From UBA5287 sp041672395 (GTDB taxonomy: Bacteria > Bacteroidota > Bacteroidia > Bacteroidales > Dysgonomonadaceae), in NCBI GenBank assembly GCA_041672395.1, contig JBAYZS010000027.1:1-29742 (forward strand): DNA of 29,742 nucleotides. The letters are read 5' to 3'. Both the position numbers and the translations under genes were made by a program. This document shows, one piece after another, positions 7,529 to 15,727 of this stretch (positions are counted from its first letter, which is position 1; every line of letters begins with the position of its first letter). The notes under the pieces are model-generated. The model had not been told where the DNA came from and searched no databases. It was given only the letters and a program-made list of their open reading frames with translations.

Positions 7529-10114
7529 ATGAAAAAGAATTTCAAATATATATTGTGTTATTTGCTTTTAACTGTCTGCTTTATTCCTGATAGTGTTATG
7601 GCTCAAACGCCACAAAGCAGATCTAAATCAACTATTGTTGCAGATGTATTAGCTCAACTTCCGGCAGACAATCAAAAACAGAATAATCAATTAATGACAG
7701 ACTTGGTTTCTACCGGCGAAGAAGGTTTATTGAATCTTATTGGGATGCTAAATCCTCCGGGAAACAAAAGCAATGAAACTGTTGATTATGCAATCAGTGC
7801 ATGGACTAACTTTGTTGCAAATGATGATGCAAAACGAGCTATCGCTTCAAATACTTACGAAAAAGCTCTTGGTCAGTCGTTTGATAACGAAATAAAAGCC
7901 ACTCTTATCCGTCAACTTGAAAAGATTGGTGGAGATAATAATGTAGATGTATTATCAACTTTATTAAAAGATGAACGACTTGCAGGTCCAGCTTCTCAGG
8001 CTTTAATTCAGTTTGATTCAGAAGCTGCAAACGTTGCTTTACTAAACGGATTGAAAAATGCTTCAAATGAAACGATCCAAATACAATTAGTGAATGCGCT
8101 TGCGCAGACTAATTATGTTTCTGCAGAACCAGTTTTGTTGAATTTATTAGGTAATAATTCTTCTACGGTTCTGGAAAAAGTGATTTATAATGCATTGGCA
8201 AATACAGGATCAAAAATGTCTGTAGAAATTTTGCGTAAAGCTGCTGAAAAAGTGGGTTATTCTTATGGAAAATCAAATGCCACTCAGACTTATATTACAC
8301 TATTAAACAGGTTGATAAGTAGTGAACCAAAATTGGTAGAAAAGGAAGCGAAAAACCTTTTATCAGTTGCTTCAAAACAGAAAAAATCTGATTTGAGTGT
8401 CGCTGCAAATGAATTGTTGTTTTCTTTACCGAATACCAACAAAGTGAACTTACTAAAGAATGTTCTTAAGACTGCTGATCCGACTACTATGACAAATTTC
8501 TTTAATGCTTTCTCATTTCAAAAGAGCAATAAAGAGATGGATCTTATTCAAAAAACATTGACACCTAAAGCTTCACCGGCAGTTCAGACAGCTGTTTTAT
8601 ATTCATTAGGAAATAATAAAATCGCTAGTGCTGTTCCTACAATAATAAACTACCTGAATTCATCAGATAGAATGGTACAGAAAGCTGCTGTAACTGCGCT
8701 TTCAATGATTGGTGGAGATGATTCAATGTTAGCTTTAACCGGTTTGCTGAAAAGTAATGATGACAAAACTGTAGCATTGGCAAAAGAAGCGCTTTCAAGT
8801 TATAAAGGTGATATTTCTTATTCTTTGGCCTCTGTTTTTGACAATAGTAGTGATGCAGGTAAAATAGCTGCATTGCAACTCATTGCTAATCGTCAGATGG
8901 ATAGTCAGTATAATTTGGTTTATAACCAATTATTGACCGAAAACAAAGCTGTTAAAGATGAAGCTGCTAAAACCCTTTCTTCTGTGGTAACTGATAAAAA
9001 TCTTCCTGATCTGTTCACTTTATTGGATCAATCGGATAAAGCTTATATTCCTTCTATACAAAAGGCGCTAAATAAAGCATTGTCATTTCTATCTGCAGAT
9101 GAGCAATTGAGACAGATCACTGAAAGAATGGACAAGTCTTCAAATAAATATCTTTATTATGAAGCACTTGCAAATACCGGTTCACAGCAAGCTATGAATG
9201 TTTTGACGAACACATATGCTAACAGTACAGGACAAAATAAATCAGCGGCTTTTGATGCTCTTGCATCATGGAAATCTTTTAATGTGATATATTCATTAAT
9301 GGATATTCTTCGAAATAGTACAAATAAAGAAGAGAAGAGTAGATCAGTTGATGCTATTGTTTCTCTGCTTAATAAAGCAGATGTAACAGGTGCAGTTAAA
9401 AGTCTTTATCTTCAGGAAATCATGGGTTTTGCAGAAACAGAAAAACAAAAAAATAATATTATCAGCTTGTTAGGCAATACTGGGATGTATCAGTCTTTAT
9501 TGTTTGTCGCACCTTTTATGAGTCAACCTGCTTTTAGTGAATCTGCTGCTCAGGCTGCTATGAATCTTGCTATCAATAATCCTGATTTTGCTGGTAAAGA
9601 AACAACAGAAATTCTTGAAAAAGCAAGCAAAACTTTAAAAAATTCTGATGCTGATTATCAACGTCAATCTATAACTAAATATCTGAATGAGAATCCAAAA
9701 GATGGAGGTTACATTTCTATGTTTAATGGCAAAAACCTAGATGGTTGGAAAGGATTAGTAGAAAATCCAATTAAAAGGTCAATAATGAGCAAGAAAGATT
9801 TAGCTGCTGCTCAAATTAAAGCTGATAAACAGTCTGCCATAGATTGGATAGTGGAAGATGGTAATATCATTTTCACAGGAAAAGGTTTCGATAATTTGTG
9901 TACAGAAAAACAATACGGTGATTTTGAGATGTTGGTAGATTGGAAACTTTATACTGGTCCAGAACCTGATGCCGGAATTTATCTTCGTGGAACGCCTCAA
10001 GTTCAAATCTGGGATACGGCTCGTGTAAATGTAGGAGCACAAGTTGGATCAGGTGGATTATATAATAATCAATCAAATCCGAGTAAACCGTTAAAAGTTG
10101 CTGATCAAAAGTAG
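7529..10114 (+). CDS. HEAT-repeat protein with DUF1080 domain, 5' part of a frameshifted gene
   Basis: This open frame of 861 residues begins with a signal peptide (about 1-26, ending SVMAQ). Residues from about 50 to 715 are alpha-helical HEAT/ARM-like repeats with recurring ALxxxGSxxAxxxLxxxL patterns. From about 728 a DUF1080 (3-keto-disaccharide hydrolase) domain starts at FNGKNLDGW and includes GIYLRGTPQVQIWD, but it is cut at KVADQK by TAG 10112-10114. The missing strands (VGEWNTFKIKMVGDRV onward) follow at once in the next frame. One extra base in the A run at 10107-10110 would give a single protein of 1133 residues with HEAT repeats and two DUF1080 domains. The break is a real mutation or a sequencing slip. 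The family cleaves 3-keto-glycosides; the repeats may bind substrate or partners. Confidence 0.85.
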   Translation: MKKNFKYILCYLLLTVCFIPDSVMAQTPQSRSKSTIVADVLAQLPADNQKQNNQLMTDLVSTGEEGLLNLIGMLNPPGNKSNETVDYAISAWTNFVANDDAKRAIASNTYEKALGQSFDNEIKATLIRQLEKIGGDNNVDVLSTLLKDERLAGPASQALIQFDSEAANVALLNGLKNASNETIQIQLVNALAQTNYVSAEPVLLNLLGNNSSTVLEKVIYNALANTGSKMSVEILRKAAEKVGYSYGKSNATQTYITLLNRLISSEPKLVEKEAKNLLSVASKQKKSDLSVAANELLFSLPNTNKVNLLKNVLKTADPTTMTNFFNAFSFQKSNKEMDLIQKTLTPKASPAVQTAVLYSLGNNKIASAVPTIINYLNSSDRMVQKAAVTALSMIGGDDSMLALTGLLKSNDDKTVALAKEALSSYKGDISYSLASVFDNSSDAGKIAALQLIANRQMDSQYNLVYNQLLTENKAVKDEAAKTLSSVVTDKNLPDLFTLLDQSDKAYIPSIQKALNKALSFLSADEQLRQITERMDKSSNKYLYYEALANTGSQQAMNVLTNTYANSTGQNKSAAFDALASWKSFNVIYSLMDILRNSTNKEEKSRSVDAIVSLLNKADVTGAVKSLYLQEIMGFAETEKQKNNIISLLGNTGMYQSLLFVAPFMSQPAFSESAAQAAMNLAINNPDFAGKETTEILEKASKTLKNSDADYQRQSITKYLNENPKDGGYISMFNGKNLDGWKGLVENPIKRSIMSKKDLAAAQIKADKQSAIDWIVEDGNIIFTGKGFDNLCTEKQYGDFEMLVDWKLYTGPEPDAGIYLRGTPQVQIWDTARVNVGAQVGSGGLYNNQSNPSKPLKVADQK
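10107..10112 (+). other. Frameshift site in the HEAT-DUF1080 gene
   Basis: The sequence reads GATCAAAAGTAG. In the upstream frame it gives D-Q-K-stop; one additional A gives D-Q-K-V-G-E-W-N, restoring the usual DUF1080 sequence. The reading frame moves by one base within a four-A run. Confidence 0.85.
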
Positions 10115-10140
10115 GCGAGTGGAACACCTTTAAAATTAAG

Positions 10141-10929
10141 ATGGTTGGTGATAGAGTGTCTGTTTGGTTGAATGGTGAATTAGTAACAGATAATGTTATT
10201 CTTGAAAATTATTGGGACAGAAGTCAGCCTATTTTCCCTGTTGAACAGATTGAATTACAAGCACATGGTAGTAAAGTTGCTTATCGTAATCTTTTCATTA
10301 AGGAGATTAAAAAAGCTGAACCTTTCAAATTATCAGAAAAAGAAGAAAAAGAAGGTTTTAAAATTTTGTTCGATGGTTCTAATATGTATAGTTGGACAGG
10401 AAATACAAAAGATTATGTATTGGAAGATGGAAATATAGTAATCTATCCAAGTCAGAACTTTGGAGGAAATTTATACACAAAAGATCAATATGATAATTTT
10501 GTATTTCGTTTTGAATTTCAATTAACTCCTGGAGCTAATAATGGTTTAGGAATACGCACACCCATGGAAGGTGATGCGGCATACCAAGGAATGGAACTCC
10601 AAATACTTGATAATGAATCTCCTATTTATAAAGACCTGCAAGTATATCAGTACCATGGATCAGTATATGGAGTTATTCCTGCTAAGAGAGGTTTCTTAAA
10701 ACCAATTGGTGAATGGAATTATCAAGAGGTAATAGCTGATGGTGATAATATAAAAGTCACACTTAATGGGGAAACAATTATGGAAGGCAATATTCGCGAA
10801 GCTGCTAAAACTGGAACAGCGGATCATCGTGAACATCCGGGGTTATTCAATAAAACCGGTCATATTGGTTTCCTTGGACATGGTTCAATTGTGAAATTCA
10901 GAAATATAAGGATTAAGGATTTAAAATAA
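10141..10929 (+). CDS. 3' part of the frameshifted HEAT-DUF1080 gene (end of first, all of second DUF1080 domain)
   Basis: The ATG at 10141 is an internal Met codon; the homologous reading begins at 10111 (VGEWNTFKIKM). There is no signal peptide, so as a separate protein it would be stranded in the cytoplasm. Residues 1-60 (to about FIKEI) complete the first DUF1080 domain, with NYWDRSQPIFPVEQIELQ. From about 75 a full second DUF1080 domain follows: FKILFDGSNMYSWTG, NNGLGIRTP, YQGMELQILDN, YQYHGSVYG, LNGETIMEGNIRE and GHIGFLGHGSIVKFRNIRIK. The glycine- and aspartate-rich strands expected of the family are present, so this domain looks intact. With 7529-10114 it forms one gene. Confidence 0.8.
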   Translation: MVGDRVSVWLNGELVTDNVILENYWDRSQPIFPVEQIELQAHGSKVAYRNLFIKEIKKAEPFKLSEKEEKEGFKILFDGSNMYSWTGNTKDYVLEDGNIVIYPSQNFGGNLYTKDQYDNFVFRFEFQLTPGANNGLGIRTPMEGDAAYQGMELQILDNESPIYKDLQVYQYHGSVYGVIPAKRGFLKPIGEWNYQEVIADGDNIKVTLNGETIMEGNIREAAKTGTADHREHPGLFNKTGHIGFLGHGSIVKFRNIRIKDLK

Positions 10930-10946
10930 TATTAAATAGATTTTAA

Positions 10947-11678
10947 ATGAAAAAGAAAATTTTGTCTTTACTCATTTCTGTGTTTGCAATAGCACTTATA
11001 TTTGCAGATAAAGATCCTAGGGAAACGGAATGGTATAAACCGGAACCACCAAAAGTAATTCCCGGAAAAACTATTGGCCAACCACCTTCGGATGCAATTA
11101 TCCTTTTTGACGGAAAGGATGCATCTAAATGGGAAACAAATGATAAAAAACCAGCTCAATGGAAAGTTTCTAACGGTGAATTTGTTGTGGCTCCTGGTTC
11201 AGGAGCAGTTTACACGAAAGAGTTTTTTGGAGATTGTCAATTACATATTGAATTTAAATCTCCGGATCCAAAAAATTTCAACGGTCAAAGTCGTGGTAAT
11301 AGCGGAATCTTTTTACAATCAACCTATGAAGTTCAAGTATTGGATGGCGACAATAATCAAACATATGTAAATGGAATGGTTGGTAGTATTTATAAGCAAA
11401 GTGCGCCATTGGCAAATGCTTACACGAAAAATGGAGAATGGCAAGTTTATGATATTTATTGGAAAGCTCCCGTGTTTGGCACTGATGACAAATTGATTTC
11501 ACCTGCAGTGATAACTGTTGTTTTAAATGGTATTCTAGTGCAGAATAATTTTACTTTAAAAGGTGATACTCCTTATATTGGTTTTCCAACATATAAAGCC
11601 CATGGAAGGTTACCAATAATGCTTCAGGATCACGGAACTGAAGTTGCATTCCGAAATATCTGGATAAGAGATTTATAA
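10947..11678 (+). CDS. Exported single-domain DUF1080 protein (3-keto-glycoside hydrolase-like)
   Basis: The product has 243 residues with a signal peptide (about 1-20, ending ALIFADK). One DUF1080 domain fills the rest: IILFDGKDASKWE near 50, RGNSGIFLQSTYEVQVLD near 115, GEWQVYDIYWKAP near 155, VVLNGILVQ near 190, and the closing LQDHGTEVAFRNIWIRDL. DUF1080 proteins have a concanavalin-like beta-sandwich, and characterised members cleave glycosides that carry a keto group at C3. The gene starts 17 bases after the HEAT-DUF1080 gene and ends the operon at a strong terminator. With the upstream oxidoreductase it suggests a two-step route: oxidise, then eliminate or hydrolyse. Substrate range cannot be inferred. 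Confidence 0.87.
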   Translation: MKKKILSLLISVFAIALIFADKDPRETEWYKPEPPKVIPGKTIGQPPSDAIILFDGKDASKWETNDKKPAQWKVSNGEFVVAPGSGAVYTKEFFGDCQLHIEFKSPDPKNFNGQSRGNSGIFLQSTYEVQVLDGDNNQTYVNGMVGSIYKQSAPLANAYTKNGEWQVYDIYWKAPVFGTDDKLISPAVITVVLNGILVQNNFTLKGDTPYIGFPTYKAHGRLPIMLQDHGTEVAFRNIWIRDL

Positions 11679-11701
11679 TTTTATTTTTTAACTTAAAAAC
11701 G

Positions 11702-11732
11702 AAGAGAGAGGGTCACTACGACTCTCTCTCTT
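11702..11732. terminator. Bidirectional terminator between the DUF1080 operon and the DUF4230 gene
   Basis: AAGAGAGAGGGTC pairs with GACTCTCTCTCTT, 13 pairs including one G-U wobble, around the loop ACTAC. TTGTTTT follows on the plus strand and CGTTTTTAAG on the minus strand. It serves both convergent genes. Confidence 0.87.
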
Positions 11733-11748
11733 TTGTTTTGGAAAACAA

Positions 11749-12549
11749 TTATTCTTGTATATTTTTTTTAATTTCAGTTTCGTTCTCATCTTCTAATTGT
11801 GGTACATTTATAGACTCAAAAGAGTGAGGATGAGAATCGGGAGTTTCCTTGAGTGCTGAATCTACTAACTGAAGGTTATTTATTTTCCAATGATTTATGT
11901 TTACTACTTCCTGAAGTAATAATTTCATTTGGTCTGATGCAACATTCATTAATCCACTTCGTAATGCAACATTTCGAACTTGTTCTTTGCCAAGTTCCTG
12001 AATTCGTTGTAAATCTTTTCTCCCTATGAAATTGAACAGATCGTCTTCAAAATAATAATAATTAAATTCAGGATCGATTGAAATAATTTCAGGTTTGGGA
12101 AATCTAAGTATTGTTATTGTATTGTTGTTTTCGTCAATAGACCATTTGCATTTTTCAACATCATATCCGATCAACACTTTAGCTTTAATAATTACCAATG
12201 CTTTTTTTGTGGAAGGAATAAATTTGAGAAGTTTTTTAGTACTCTCATAATTGTAAATATCGTTCAGTTGACCTTCAGCAACAACAATCTTGAAAACGCG
12301 TTTTATACTTTCAACTACAGTATGTGACTCTGTACGTATTCCGGATTCAATTTTATTTGCATTAATGAGCTTAAAAATTAGAAAAGCAATAATACCGCCT
12401 ATGAAAAGTCCAATTATCAATGGTCCGATAGTGTTGTTTCCTGCTACATAATTTGTTCTGAAAAATGTATTATAGATATACCCAGCTAATAACAGGAGAG
12501 CTATTGCAACAACAATTAATAATGCAACTGTTCTAATCTTTTTCGTCAT
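11749..12549 (-). CDS. DUF4230-family membrane-anchored protein
   Basis: The product has 266 residues. Two hydrophobic helices at about 7-29 and 41-61 anchor it, and the remainder is soluble. The soluble part fits DUF4230: KALVIIKAKVLIGYDVEKCKW, ITILRFPKPEIISIDPEF, YYYFEDDLFNFI, and a helical DLQRIQELGKEQVRNVA region. The family is widespread but has no established biochemical role; the strands resemble membrane-anchored beta/alpha domains with a C-terminal coiled helix. The C-terminal 30 residues are acidic and probably disordered. It lies 69 bases downstream of cinA on the same strand and may share its transcript, but no functional link is evident. Confidence 0.8.
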   Translation of the reverse strand: MTKKIRTVALLIVVAIALLLLAGYIYNTFFRTNYVAGNNTIGPLIIGLFIGGIIAFLIFKLINANKIESGIRTESHTVVESIKRVFKIVVAEGQLNDIYNYESTKKLLKFIPSTKKALVIIKAKVLIGYDVEKCKWSIDENNNTITILRFPKPEIISIDPEFNYYYFEDDLFNFIGRKDLQRIQELGKEQVRNVALRSGLMNVASDQMKLLLQEVVNINHWKINNLQLVDSALKETPDSHPHSFESINVPQLEDENETEIKKNIQE

Positions 12550-12618
12550 ATAAATAAAAAATAATTGTTTGTTTAAGTAGAAAGTTTGAGCTAGTTATCT
12601 GATAAACAATTAAATCGA

Positions 12619-13854
12619 TTATATTGTTTTAATCATTTTATAGAATTGGAGTAATGCCATATTGGTAGCTCTTGAAATATTTTCTTCTCGCGCGCGACCT
12701 GTATGATAAAGAATACTAACAGTTTTGTTCTTAATGCGAGTGCAAACCCAAACAGACCCAACGGGTTTTTCGGGTGTTCCTCCATCGGGTCCTGCAATTC
12801 CAGAAACTGCTATACTGCAATCGGTTTTGAATAATTCAGTTACTCCTTTAGCCATTTCTTGCACTACTTCCAGACTCACTGCTCCAAATTTGTTTAGCGT
12901 TTCTTCTTTGACGCCTAAGATATTCTTTTTTATTTCATTACTATATGCCACAATAGAGCCTTTATAATAGTTGGATGATCCTGGTATAAGTGTGATCTTA
13001 TGAGCAATAAAACCACCGGTACAACTTTCAGCTGTTGAAACAGTTAATTCTTTCTCATGTAGGCTTTTACCTATCAATTCCTCAAGTGGAAGTTCATCTT
13101 CGGAAACAATAAGTTCTTTGACAAATTGTTTTAATTTAGTTGCTTGTCTTTCTAACTCTTCTGAGTTTTGGTTGCCACGAGTAAATAAACGCAAACGAAT
13201 CATCCCAAAAGAGGGAAGATAGGCAAGTGAATAATTTGGTGGTAGCTCATCTTCAAATTTCTTTAAAACCATAGCAAGTTTGGATTCTGTTATTCCTGCT
13301 ACCAGAAACGATTTCTGAAAATATTGTTCTAATGAAAACTTACTTTGCAGACGTGGAATAATCTCAGTATTCATAACCCATTTCATCTCAAAAGGGACTC
13401 CGGGCATTGAAACCAATACTTTGTTTTTGCCTTTATTGAACCAAAGAATAGGTGCGGTACCAACTTTATTTTGTATAACCTGAGCGCCGTCAGGCACAAA
13501 TGCTTGATTTCGTGTGAGTTCATTCAATTCTAAATTGCGACTTGAAAAAACTTCAAGAATATTGTTAAGTACATCATTATTAAAGACCATTGATGAATGA
13601 AAATATTCACAAAGGACTTTCTTTGTGATATCATCATTTGTTGGACCTATTCCACCTGTGAGAAGTATAATGTCTGCATGTTGAAATCCTCGGGTGATAG
13701 CATCTTTTATTTGTGTTGAATTATCTCCTACTGATTCGATGTCAACTACTTCAAAACCCTTCTTGGTAAGCTCAGCTGACATCCAGGCTGAATTTGTGTC
13801 AACAATCTGACCAATCAGGATTTCATCGCCAATGGTTATTATTTCTATATTCAT
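12619..13854 (-). CDS. cinA: CinA-family protein (MoCF-like domain plus nicotinamide-nucleotide amidohydrolase domain)
   Basis: I place the start at ATG 13854 (MNIEIITIGDEILIGQIVDT), giving 411 residues; the frame extends 14 codons further but those residues are not family-like. The N-terminal MoCF-like domain carries TGGIGPTNDD at 66-75 and SMPGVPFEM near 145. The C-terminal CinA domain carries TAESCTGG near 275 and GIAGPDGGTPEKPVGSVW near 350, the amidohydrolase core. CinA proteins deamidate nicotinamide mononucleotide in NAD salvage, and the N-terminal domain has ADP-ribose pyrophosphatase activity in characterised members; they were first described through competence and DNA-damage induction. 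The length matches the two-domain form. It is divergent from the bL31 gene across a 143-base gap. Confidence 0.94.
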   Translation of the reverse strand: MNIEIITIGDEILIGQIVDTNSAWMSAELTKKGFEVVDIESVGDNSTQIKDAITRGFQHADIILLTGGIGPTNDDITKKVLCEYFHSSMVFNNDVLNNILEVFSSRNLELNELTRNQAFVPDGAQVIQNKVGTAPILWFNKGKNKVLVSMPGVPFEMKWVMNTEIIPRLQSKFSLEQYFQKSFLVAGITESKLAMVLKKFEDELPPNYSLAYLPSFGMIRLRLFTRGNQNSEELERQATKLKQFVKELIVSEDELPLEELIGKSLHEKELTVSTAESCTGGFIAHKITLIPGSSNYYKGSIVAYSNEIKKNILGVKEETLNKFGAVSLEVVQEMAKGVTELFKTDCSIAVSGIAGPDGGTPEKPVGSVWVCTRIKNKTVSILYHTGRAREENISRATNMALLQFYKMIKTI

Positions 13855-13948
13855 TGATTTTTTTATAATTTTGAATACAAATAACACTATTTTCAACGTA
13901 AAAAAGAAAAATATTGAGCTTTTATTTTTTTGTTTTAATAGATTGTTC

Positions 13949-13956
13949 TATCTTTG
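13949..13956 (+). promoter_or_regulatory. -7 box (TATCTTTG) of the bL31 gene
   Basis: TATCTTTG matches TAnnTTTG exactly and lies about 40 bases upstream of the bL31 start. A TTTG at 13929-13932 could be the -33 element, although the 16-base spacing is short. Confidence 0.6.
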
Positions 13957-13961
13957 CAAAC

Positions 13962-13969
13962 CAAAAATA
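13962..13969 (-). promoter_or_regulatory. Possible -7 box (TATTTTTG) for cinA, abutting the bL31 promoter
   Basis: Read on the minus strand, TATTTTTG fits the -7 consensus and would transcribe toward cinA with a leader of about 100 bases. It sits just 5 bases from the plus-strand -7 box. No convincing -33 element was seen. Confidence 0.3.
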
Positions 13970-13997
13970 TAGAATCAATTAGAAAAAAATAAACAAA

Positions 13998-14261
13998 ATG
14001 AAAAAGGATATTCAACCCACCAATTATCGTCCAGTAGTTTTTAAGGATATGTCTAACGAAGAAGTTTTTATTTCTCGTTCAACAATCAATGCAAAGGAAA
14101 CTATTGAGATTGACGGTGTTACATATCCGTTGGTAAAACTTGAAATTACCAGCGCATCACATCCATTCTACACAGGTAAATCTAAACTGGTAGACACTGC
14201 AGGACGTGTGGATAAATTTATGAACCGTTATGGAAATCGCAACAAAAAAAATACGATATAA
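13998..14261 (+). CDS. rpmE2: 50S ribosomal protein bL31, type B (zinc-free)
   Basis: The product has 87 residues and matches type B L31: MKKDIQPTNYRPVVFKDMS, then the long insert typical of type B (EVFISRSTINAKETIEIDGV), then SHPFYTGKSKLVDTAGRVDKF. It has no cysteines, so it is the C-minus form that does not bind zinc. bL31 bridges the 5S rRNA region of the large subunit and the head of the small subunit. The gene has its own -7 box and is followed by a very strong terminator, so it is probably transcribed alone. The length is normal for type B. In organisms with two L31 genes the zinc-free copy is often zinc-regulated; here it may be the only copy, which the window cannot show. Confidence 0.95.
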   Translation: MKKDIQPTNYRPVVFKDMSNEEVFISRSTINAKETIEIDGVTYPLVKLEITSASHPFYTGKSKLVDTAGRVDKFMNRYGNRNKKNTI

Positions 14262-14288
14262 TGGTTATTTTTTGACTTAAGAAAAGTA

Positions 14289-14328
14289 AAAAAAAGGTCG
14301 ACATCTACTAATATGTCGACCTTTTTTT
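14289..14328. terminator. Strong terminator after the bL31 gene
   Basis: A run of A then GGTCGACAT (14289-14304) pairs perfectly with ATGTCGACC then a run of T (14313-14328), loop CTACTAAT. The symmetrical A and T runs make it functional in either direction. Confidence 0.93.
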
Positions 14329-14368
14329 GTTTTTCATTTTCTATATTTCAAAAAATCTTTCCCACTGT

Positions 14369-14400
14369 TTTGGCTTATTATCTGATTATAATTAAATTTG
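14369..14400 (+). promoter_or_regulatory. Promoter of the DUF4105/phosphatase-like/secA run
   Basis: TTTG at 14369-14372 and TAAATTTG at 14393-14400 match the -33 and -7 elements of Bacteroidota promoters with an ideal 20-base spacer. The start at 14429 lies about 22 bases beyond the predicted transcription start. Confidence 0.7.
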
Positions 14401-14428
14401 TCGTATAATTAACTATTTAAGTGAACTA

Positions 14429-15682
14429 ATGAAAAGATCTCTTGTCATATTGTTGCTTATTGTACTTTCTCTTTTTTCATTACAATCTCAAACACAATTA
14501 AGTGACAGTGCAAAAATAAGCCTTTTAACTGCTGACCCATGGCCAAGCGCTATTTATGCAATTTTTGGTCATACAGCAATTCATGTAGTCGACGACTCAA
14601 CGCAGACCGACTTAGTATTTAATTACGGTTTTTTTGATTCATCAAAACCTTATTTTATTTATCATTTTATTAGGGGAGAAACGGATTATATTTTGGGTAC
14701 AACAACCTACAGTGAATTTTTAGCAGAATATAAATACAAAGGGGTGAACGTTGAAGAACAAGAACTTAGTCTCTCTCAATCTGAAAAACAAGATATGTGG
14801 GAAGCTTTGTATATTAATGCATTACCTGAAAACAGAGAATATAGATATAACTATTTTTACGATAATTGCTCTACCCGGCCAAGAGATATCATTGAGAATT
14901 ATATTAAGGGAGAAATCAATTATCAACCGACAGCTAAATCACAGAGTTATAGAGATTTGGTTGATGAATGTACAAATAACTTTCCTTGGATTCATTTTGG
15001 AATTAACTTATTAATTGGAAGTGAAGCTGATAGGACAATTGATGTGCGTGAGAAGATGTTCTTACCAGTCTATCTCAAAAACTCATTTAAAGTTGCAACT
15101 ATTATTAAGCATGACACTTTACAATATCCATTGGTGAAGGCTCAAAATGTGATTTTGGAAGAGAATTTGTCCATTTCTAAGCCAAATATTTTCCAAACTA
15201 CGCTGACTCCGATTGTTTTAGGATGGATTATGCTAATTTTCACTTTAATAATTTCAGTTATACAGATTATTAAGTTTAATAAAGTACGAATTCCAAAGAT
15301 ATATGATACAATAATATTTAGTATACTTGGAGTTGGAGGATTAGTTATATTTTTCTTAATGTATTTTTCGGTTCACCCTACTACTAATCCAAACTGGAAC
15401 TTTGTTTGGCTTAATTTTTTTGCACTTTTTGCGGCTCCATTATTTTGGGTAAAATCACTCAAAAACGTGGTTTATTTATATCATTTTATTAACTTTGCAA
15501 CATTAACATTGTTCCTTGCATGTTGGATTCTAATTCCTCAGCAATTACATCTTGCAACTATTCCATTTTCGATGTGTTTATGGATTCGTTCGGGAATAAA
15601 CGCATGGATATTCAGAAAAGAAAAAAGGAAGAATAAAAAGTTTTCTTCTCCAAAAGTTATAAAAACAGGGTGGGGACATTAA
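14429..15682 (+). CDS. DUF4105 / Lnb-like membrane protein (possible lipoprotein N-acyltransferase)
   Basis: The product has 417 residues with a signal sequence or first membrane anchor at 1-20 (MKRSLVILLLIVLSLFSLQS). Residues 25-200 form the DUF4105 periplasmic domain, including IFGHTAIHV (His48), the GVNVEEQELSLSQ segment and YDNCSTRPRDII (Cys147, Arg150, Arg152). From about 262 there are roughly five hydrophobic segments interrupted by the polar loop HPTTNPNWNF, after which the protein ends in a basic tail. DUF4105 is now described as the N-terminal periplasmic domain of Lnb, a lipoprotein N-acyltransferase of Bacteroides; His48 and Cys147 are the obvious catalytic candidates, by inference. 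The family match is good; the acyltransferase role is transferred from relatives. It heads a run with two envelope genes, and the next start is 45 bases on. Confidence 0.8.
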   Translation: MKRSLVILLLIVLSLFSLQSQTQLSDSAKISLLTADPWPSAIYAIFGHTAIHVVDDSTQTDLVFNYGFFDSSKPYFIYHFIRGETDYILGTTTYSEFLAEYKYKGVNVEEQELSLSQSEKQDMWEALYINALPENREYRYNYFYDNCSTRPRDIIENYIKGEINYQPTAKSQSYRDLVDECTNNFPWIHFGINLLIGSEADRTIDVREKMFLPVYLKNSFKVATIIKHDTLQYPLVKAQNVILEENLSISKPNIFQTTLTPIVLGWIMLIFTLIISVIQIIKFNKVRIPKIYDTIIFSILGVGGLVIFFLMYFSVHPTTNPNWNFVWLNFFALFAAPLFWVKSLKNVVYLYHFINFATLTLFLACWILIPQQLHLATIPFSMCLWIRSGINAWIFRKEKRKNKKFSSPKVIKTGWGH

Positions 15683-15727
15683 AGTTCGGCACGATTATTG
15701 CATTATTATAATAGACTATTTTTTTAC

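Noticed and set aside
10107..10114. Programmed -1 ribosomal frameshift joining the HEAT-DUF1080 halves
   Set aside because: CAAAAG is not a canonical X XXY YYZ slippery heptamer and I see no strong downstream hairpin. A plain one-base loss in an A run is simpler.
13855..13896. Fourteen-codon N-terminal extension of CinA
   Set aside because: The extension is not similar to CinA, which begins MNIEIITIGDEILIG at 13854.
15698..15727. TTG start for the phosphatase-like gene
   Set aside because: The signal peptide begins at the ATG at 15728, and the TTG has no supporting context.
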